From contig NZ_JAHCST010000047.1 of assembly GCF_018476525.1 (NCBI RefSeq), positions 1 through 64,000 on the forward strand: a stretch of 64,000 nucleotides of DNA. Reading direction: 5' to 3'. The notes beneath the pieces are model-generated. The model had not been told where the DNA came from, did no database searches, and saw only the letters and a list, made by a program, of their open reading frames with translations. Below are positions 60,502 through 64,000 of the stretch, in pieces. The position numbers and the translations under genes were made by a program. How positions within the stretch are numbered: the stretch's first letter is position 1; each line of letters starts with the position of its first letter. Source of the DNA: Acrocarpospora catenulata (lineage in GTDB: Bacteria > Actinomycetota > Actinomycetes > Streptosporangiales > Streptosporangiaceae).

Positions 60502-60687
60502 GTGCTGAGGACCTACCAGGAAATCCGTGCACGAGTGAACGAACTAGCCCGCGAGTCGATCCTGAAGGAACTGCCCGAGGAGTACCGCGCACGGTTCCTC
60601 ACCGAGTACGAGGCCGTGGCCGGCGGCGCCCCCGAGCGGCTCCAGGATGTCCTGCACCTGTGGTGGATGCGCACCATCAAGTCCTGA
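60502..60687 (+). CDS. Small conserved-looking acidic protein
   Basis: A 61-residue protein whose GTG start lies 8 nt after AGGGGAGGG (60485-60493). It is helical and charged (TYQEIRARVNELARESILK, then ELPEEYRARF) and ends in LHLWWMRTIKS. A GTG three codons upstream is also in frame. I recognise no family. It diverges from the polysaccharide synthase gene. Confidence 0.6.
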   Translation: MLRTYQEIRARVNELARESILKELPEEYRARFLTEYEAVAGGAPERLQDVLHLWWMRTIKS

Positions 60688-60701
60688 TATGCCAAGGGCA
60701 C

Positions 60702-60766
60702 GCCATGACGCGTCCAGGGTCATGACGAAGGCGGGGTCATGACGAAGCGGGGGTCATGACGGGCCC
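60702..60766. repeat. 17 bp direct repeats containing GTCATGAC
   Basis: The palindrome GTCATGAC occurs at 60719, 60736 and 60753, exactly 17 bp apart, within units like GGGGTCATGACGAAG. A degenerate fourth copy (CCATGAC, 60703) keeps the same phase. The last copy contains the stop codon of the acyl-CoA ligase gene. Confidence 0.75.
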
Positions 60767-62400
60767 AGCACCTGCTGCCGCAACTGCGTCTTGAGGATTT
60801 TTCCGCCCGGATTCCGCGGCAGTTCCGTCTCCTGGAACCAGAACCGAACCGGGATCTTGAACGCCGCCAGCGACTCCTTCAGGAACGCCTGGAGCTCCTC
60901 CGCCGAAACAGGCGTGGTAACCCGCACCACCGCGCCCACCAGTTCCCCGAGCTCCTCGTCCGGAATCCCGATCACGGCCGCGTCGTCCACGTACGGATGC
61001 TCGAACAGCGCAGCCTCCACCTCCGCGCAGTACACGTTCTCCCCGCCCCGGATGACCATGTCCTTGGCCCGGTCGACGATGTACACGAACCCGTCGGCGT
61101 CCACCCTGGCCAGATCCCCGGTGTGCAGCCAGCCGTCCACGATGACCTCGGCGGTGGCCTCCGGCCGGTTCCAGTACCCGGGAATGACGATCGGCCCGCG
61201 CAGGCAGAGCTCGCCCACCGCGCCGACCGGCAGCTCGGCCCCTTTCGGGTCGCAGACCTTCACGTCGACGACGGCCAGCGGCATCCCGACGCTGCCGGGC
61301 CTGGCCAGGTAGTCCCGCCCGGTGTTGTAGATCGCCAGCGCGGTGGTCTCGGTCAGCCCGTACCCGTTGGAGGGCGTCCGGTTGGGCAGCAGCGAGGTGA
61401 GCTTTTCGAGGAGTTTGGGCGGGGCGGGAGCGCCCCCGTAGGAGATTCCGGACAGCGTGGAGATGTCGTAGGACCCGAGCGAGGGATGCGAGAGCAGCTG
61501 CCAGGCGTTGGTGGGCACCCCGCTCATCCCGGTGACCTTCTCCCGCTCGATCAGCTCAAGCGCGTCCAGCGGATCCCACTTGTACATGAGGACCAACCGC
61601 CCACCGTTCAACATGGTGGTCAGCAGCACCGCGAAACACCCGGTCGCGTGGAAGAGCGGCACGGTGAGCAGGGTGATCCGCCGCTGCCGCGCCGATGTCA
61701 GGGGATCCCGCCCGGCCAGCGCCGTCCCGCGCATCATCGCGTACGCCACCGACATCGGCGCCTGCCCCAGGTTCCGGTGGCTGCCCAGCGCCCCCTTGGA
61801 CCGCCCGGTCGTCCCGGAGGTGTAGAAGATCGTGGCAGGATCCTCCGGCCGTACGTCCACCGGGGGCAGGGTGACCAGGGGATCCACCTCCCCCATCACC
61901 GAGTCCCAGGAGTGCCCGCCGGCACCGCGGGCCACGATGACCGGAATGTCCACCCCGGCCAGCCGCTCCGCCCGCTCCCCGTCGGCGATCAGCACCATCG
62001 CCCCGGAGTCGGCCAGGCCGTACTCCAACTCCTGCCGCGTCCACCACGCGTTGAGCGGTACGGCGATCGCCCCGATGGCCAGGGTCGCCGAGAACGCCAC
62101 GATCCACTCCGGGTAGTTGCGCATCGCGATGGCGACCCGGTCGCCTTTGCGCACCCCGAAGGAGTCCGTCAGCCGGTGGGCCAGGGTCGCCGCCAGCCGG
62201 AAGTGCTCGGCGTAGGTGAGCCGGGTGTCCTCGTACACGATGAACTCGTGCTCCCCGTGGAAGGCGCTGTTCTCCAGCAGCGCCCGGAAGGTCGCCGGGG
62301 CGTGCTTCCAAGCCCGCACGCCGCCCCCGATCTCGGCCATCTCGAACAACTGCCCCGGCGCCGTCAGGGCGGCCTGGACCTGGGCGTGCATGCTGCTCAT
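60754..62400 (-). CDS. AMP-dependent acyl-CoA synthetase/ligase
   Basis: A 548-residue member of the ANL superfamily. The AMP-binding P-loop is YTSGTTGRSKG (193-203), the A5 motif is NGYGLTETTA, A7-A8 read GWLHTGDLARVDADG and VDRAKDMVIRGGENVY, and the catalytic Lys is in NPGGKILK near the C-terminus. It activates a carboxylic acid, probably a fatty or aromatic acid, to its CoA thioester. The ATG at 62400 lies 8 nt after GGGGAGG; a TTG two codons upstream is too close to that site. A TetR-like palindrome sits 36-53 bp upstream. Confidence 0.9.
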   Translation of the reverse strand: MSSMHAQVQAALTAPGQLFEMAEIGGGVRAWKHAPATFRALLENSAFHGEHEFIVYEDTRLTYAEHFRLAATLAHRLTDSFGVRKGDRVAIAMRNYPEWIVAFSATLAIGAIAVPLNAWWTRQELEYGLADSGAMVLIADGERAERLAGVDIPVIVARGAGGHSWDSVMGEVDPLVTLPPVDVRPEDPATIFYTSGTTGRSKGALGSHRNLGQAPMSVAYAMMRGTALAGRDPLTSARQRRITLLTVPLFHATGCFAVLLTTMLNGGRLVLMYKWDPLDALELIEREKVTGMSGVPTNAWQLLSHPSLGSYDISTLSGISYGGAPAPPKLLEKLTSLLPNRTPSNGYGLTETTALAIYNTGRDYLARPGSVGMPLAVVDVKVCDPKGAELPVGAVGELCLRGPIVIPGYWNRPEATAEVIVDGWLHTGDLARVDADGFVYIVDRAKDMVIRGGENVYCAEVEAALFEHPYVDDAAVIGIPDEELGELVGAVVRVTTPVSAEELQAFLKESLAAFKIPVRFWFQETELPRNPGGKILKTQLRQQVLGPS

Positions 62401-62435
62401 CCGCAAGACCTCCCCTGTTAAGCCGATATTTCAGG

Positions 62436-62453
62436 ATACCGACCGGTAGGTAT
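62436..62453. promoter_or_regulatory. TetR-like palindromic operator before the acyl-CoA ligase gene
   Basis: ATACCGACCGGTAGGTAT is an 18 bp palindrome broken by one mismatched pair, centred on ACCGGT. Such sites are typical operators of TetR-family repressors of fatty-acid genes. No tetR gene is inside the window. Confidence 0.55.
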
Positions 62454-62486
62454 GGGGGCCAAGGCGTCCACTCCGTGGATGGTGAC

Positions 62487-62515
62487 TTGCATGACCATGC
62501 TTTCCGTCGCATACT
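62487..62515 (+). promoter_or_regulatory. argC promoter with ARG-box-like motifs
   Basis: TTGCAT (62487-62492) and CATACT (62510-62515) are spaced by 17 bp. TGCATGACCATGC overlaps the -35 and a similar TGCATGAACATACA lies at 62544-62557. These resemble ArgR-binding half-sites (TGCAT-type) in actinobacteria, so arginine repression is likely. Confidence 0.5.
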
Positions 62516-62564
62516 CTTGGTCGGGGAAGAAGATAAGTCGGACTGCATGAACATACAGGGGTGA

Positions 62565-63593
<1,029 letters not shown>

Positions 63594-63625
63594 TCACCAG
63601 AGGGACAAACCAAGGAGAGCCCCAG

Positions 63626-64000
63626 ATGAGCGTGACCGCCCCCCTCGGCTTCCGCGCCGCCGGCATCCACGCCGGGATCAAGAAGATCGACGGCCCGCCC
63701 GATCCGGCCGAGGACGCCCGCGACCTGGCGCTGGTCGTCAACGACGGCCCGTCCCGGGCGGCGGCCGGGGTCTTCACCCGCAACCGGGTGAAGGCGGCGC
63801 CGGTGCTCTGGTCTCAGCAGGTGCTCAGCGGCGGCCGGGTGCGCGCGGTGGTGCTCAACTCGGGCGGCGCCAACGCCTGCACCGGCCCCGCCGGGTTCCA
63901 GGACACCCACGCCACCGCCGAGAAGGCGGCGCAGGTGCTCCAGGACTCGGCGGGTGAGATCGCGGTCTGCTCCACCGGGCTGATCGGCGAGCGGCTGCCC
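63626..64000 (+). CDS. argJ: Bifunctional ornithine acetyltransferase/N-acetylglutamate synthase ArgJ (partial)
   Basis: The first 125 residues are visible and the gene runs off the right edge. AAGGAG precedes the ATG. Family features present are GFRAAGIHAGIKK, FTRNRVKAAPV and VLNSGGANACTG. The open frame ends in STGLIGERLP, just short of the autocatalytic cleavage site (usually Ala-Thr-Met/Leu) expected near residue 180-190. ArgJ recycles the acetyl group between acetylornithine and glutamate. Confidence 0.93.
   Translation, partial: MSVTAPLGFRAAGIHAGIKKIDGPPDPAEDARDLALVVNDGPSRAAAGVFTRNRVKAAPVLWSQQVLSGGRVRAVVLNSGGANACTGPAGFQDTHATAEKAAQVLQDSAGEIAVCSTGLIGERLP

Noticed and set aside
52329-62453. 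The accessory block as a mobile element
   Set aside because: No integrase, transposase, attachment-site pair or plasmid gene is visible, and the repeats at the two edges differ.

Overview
This 64 kb window is from a high-GC actinobacterial chromosome. Gene content and order fit the Streptosporangiales (Streptosporangiaceae-like), though genus cannot be fixed from sequence alone. Supporting signs are strong third-position GC, many GTG/TTG starts, a phosphatidylinositol mannoside operon (pgsA-patA-pimA), an infC start codon of ATC, a DUF574 methyltransferase, a tricorn-type protease and the gene orders ruvCAB-yajC-secDF-apt-rel and rarA-alaS-ruvX-mltG-aroE. Nearly all of the first 52 kb is conserved core genome.

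Layout. 1-340: tandem ~100 bp repeats. 0.3-4.2 kb (minus): secreted GHL10-type glycosidase and an EF-G paralogue. 4.4-7.5 kb: PIM lipid operon. 7.6-12.2 kb: DUF3048 lipoprotein, PLP synthase pdxST, YebC regulator, Eis-like acetyltransferase. 12.3-14.5 kb: ruvCAB behind a perfect LexA-type box. 14.8-18.0 kb: yajC-secD-secF. 18.1-21.1 kb: apt and bifunctional rel. 21.2-23.3 kb (minus): DUF349 protein and a membrane-anchored cyclophilin. 23.4-27.1 kb: metallo-hydrolase, hisS, aspS. 27.2-30.2 kb (minus): DUF574 methyltransferase, cytochrome P450, lipoprotein cyclophilin. 30.4-35.7 kb: tricorn protease facing an MMPL transporter. 35.9-44.8 kb: DUF2231, rarA, two small membrane proteins, alaS, ruvX, two tandem mltG paralogues, aroE. 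44.8-47.4 kb: a structured leader, then infC-rpmI-rplT and a SpoU methyltransferase. 47.5-52.3 kb: PAS histidine kinase and pheST. 52.4-62.4 kb: an accessory block. 62.6 kb to the end: argC and a truncated argJ.

The accessory block between pheT and argC is the least ordinary region. It holds a signalling-type ATPase that lacks a DNA-binding domain but carries eight in-frame hexapeptide repeats, a GntR regulator whose apparent operator covers its own -10 box and leaderless start codon, an APH-family kinase, an MFS exporter, and a translationally coupled pair: a hyaluronan-synthase-like processive glycosyltransferase and a membrane-anchored GH16 glycanase. That pair is the best candidate here for an undescribed system, probably making and trimming an exopolysaccharide. 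An acyl-CoA ligase behind a TetR-like palindrome closes the block.

Regulatory features readable by eye include the ruvC LexA box, a promoter with ARG-box-like motifs before argC, several strong terminators, a hairpin-rich infC leader, and a recurring layout in which a TANNNT hexamer sits about 7 nt before an ATG/GTG, the signature of leaderless mRNAs. No tRNA, rRNA, insertion sequence, prophage or CRISPR array was seen.
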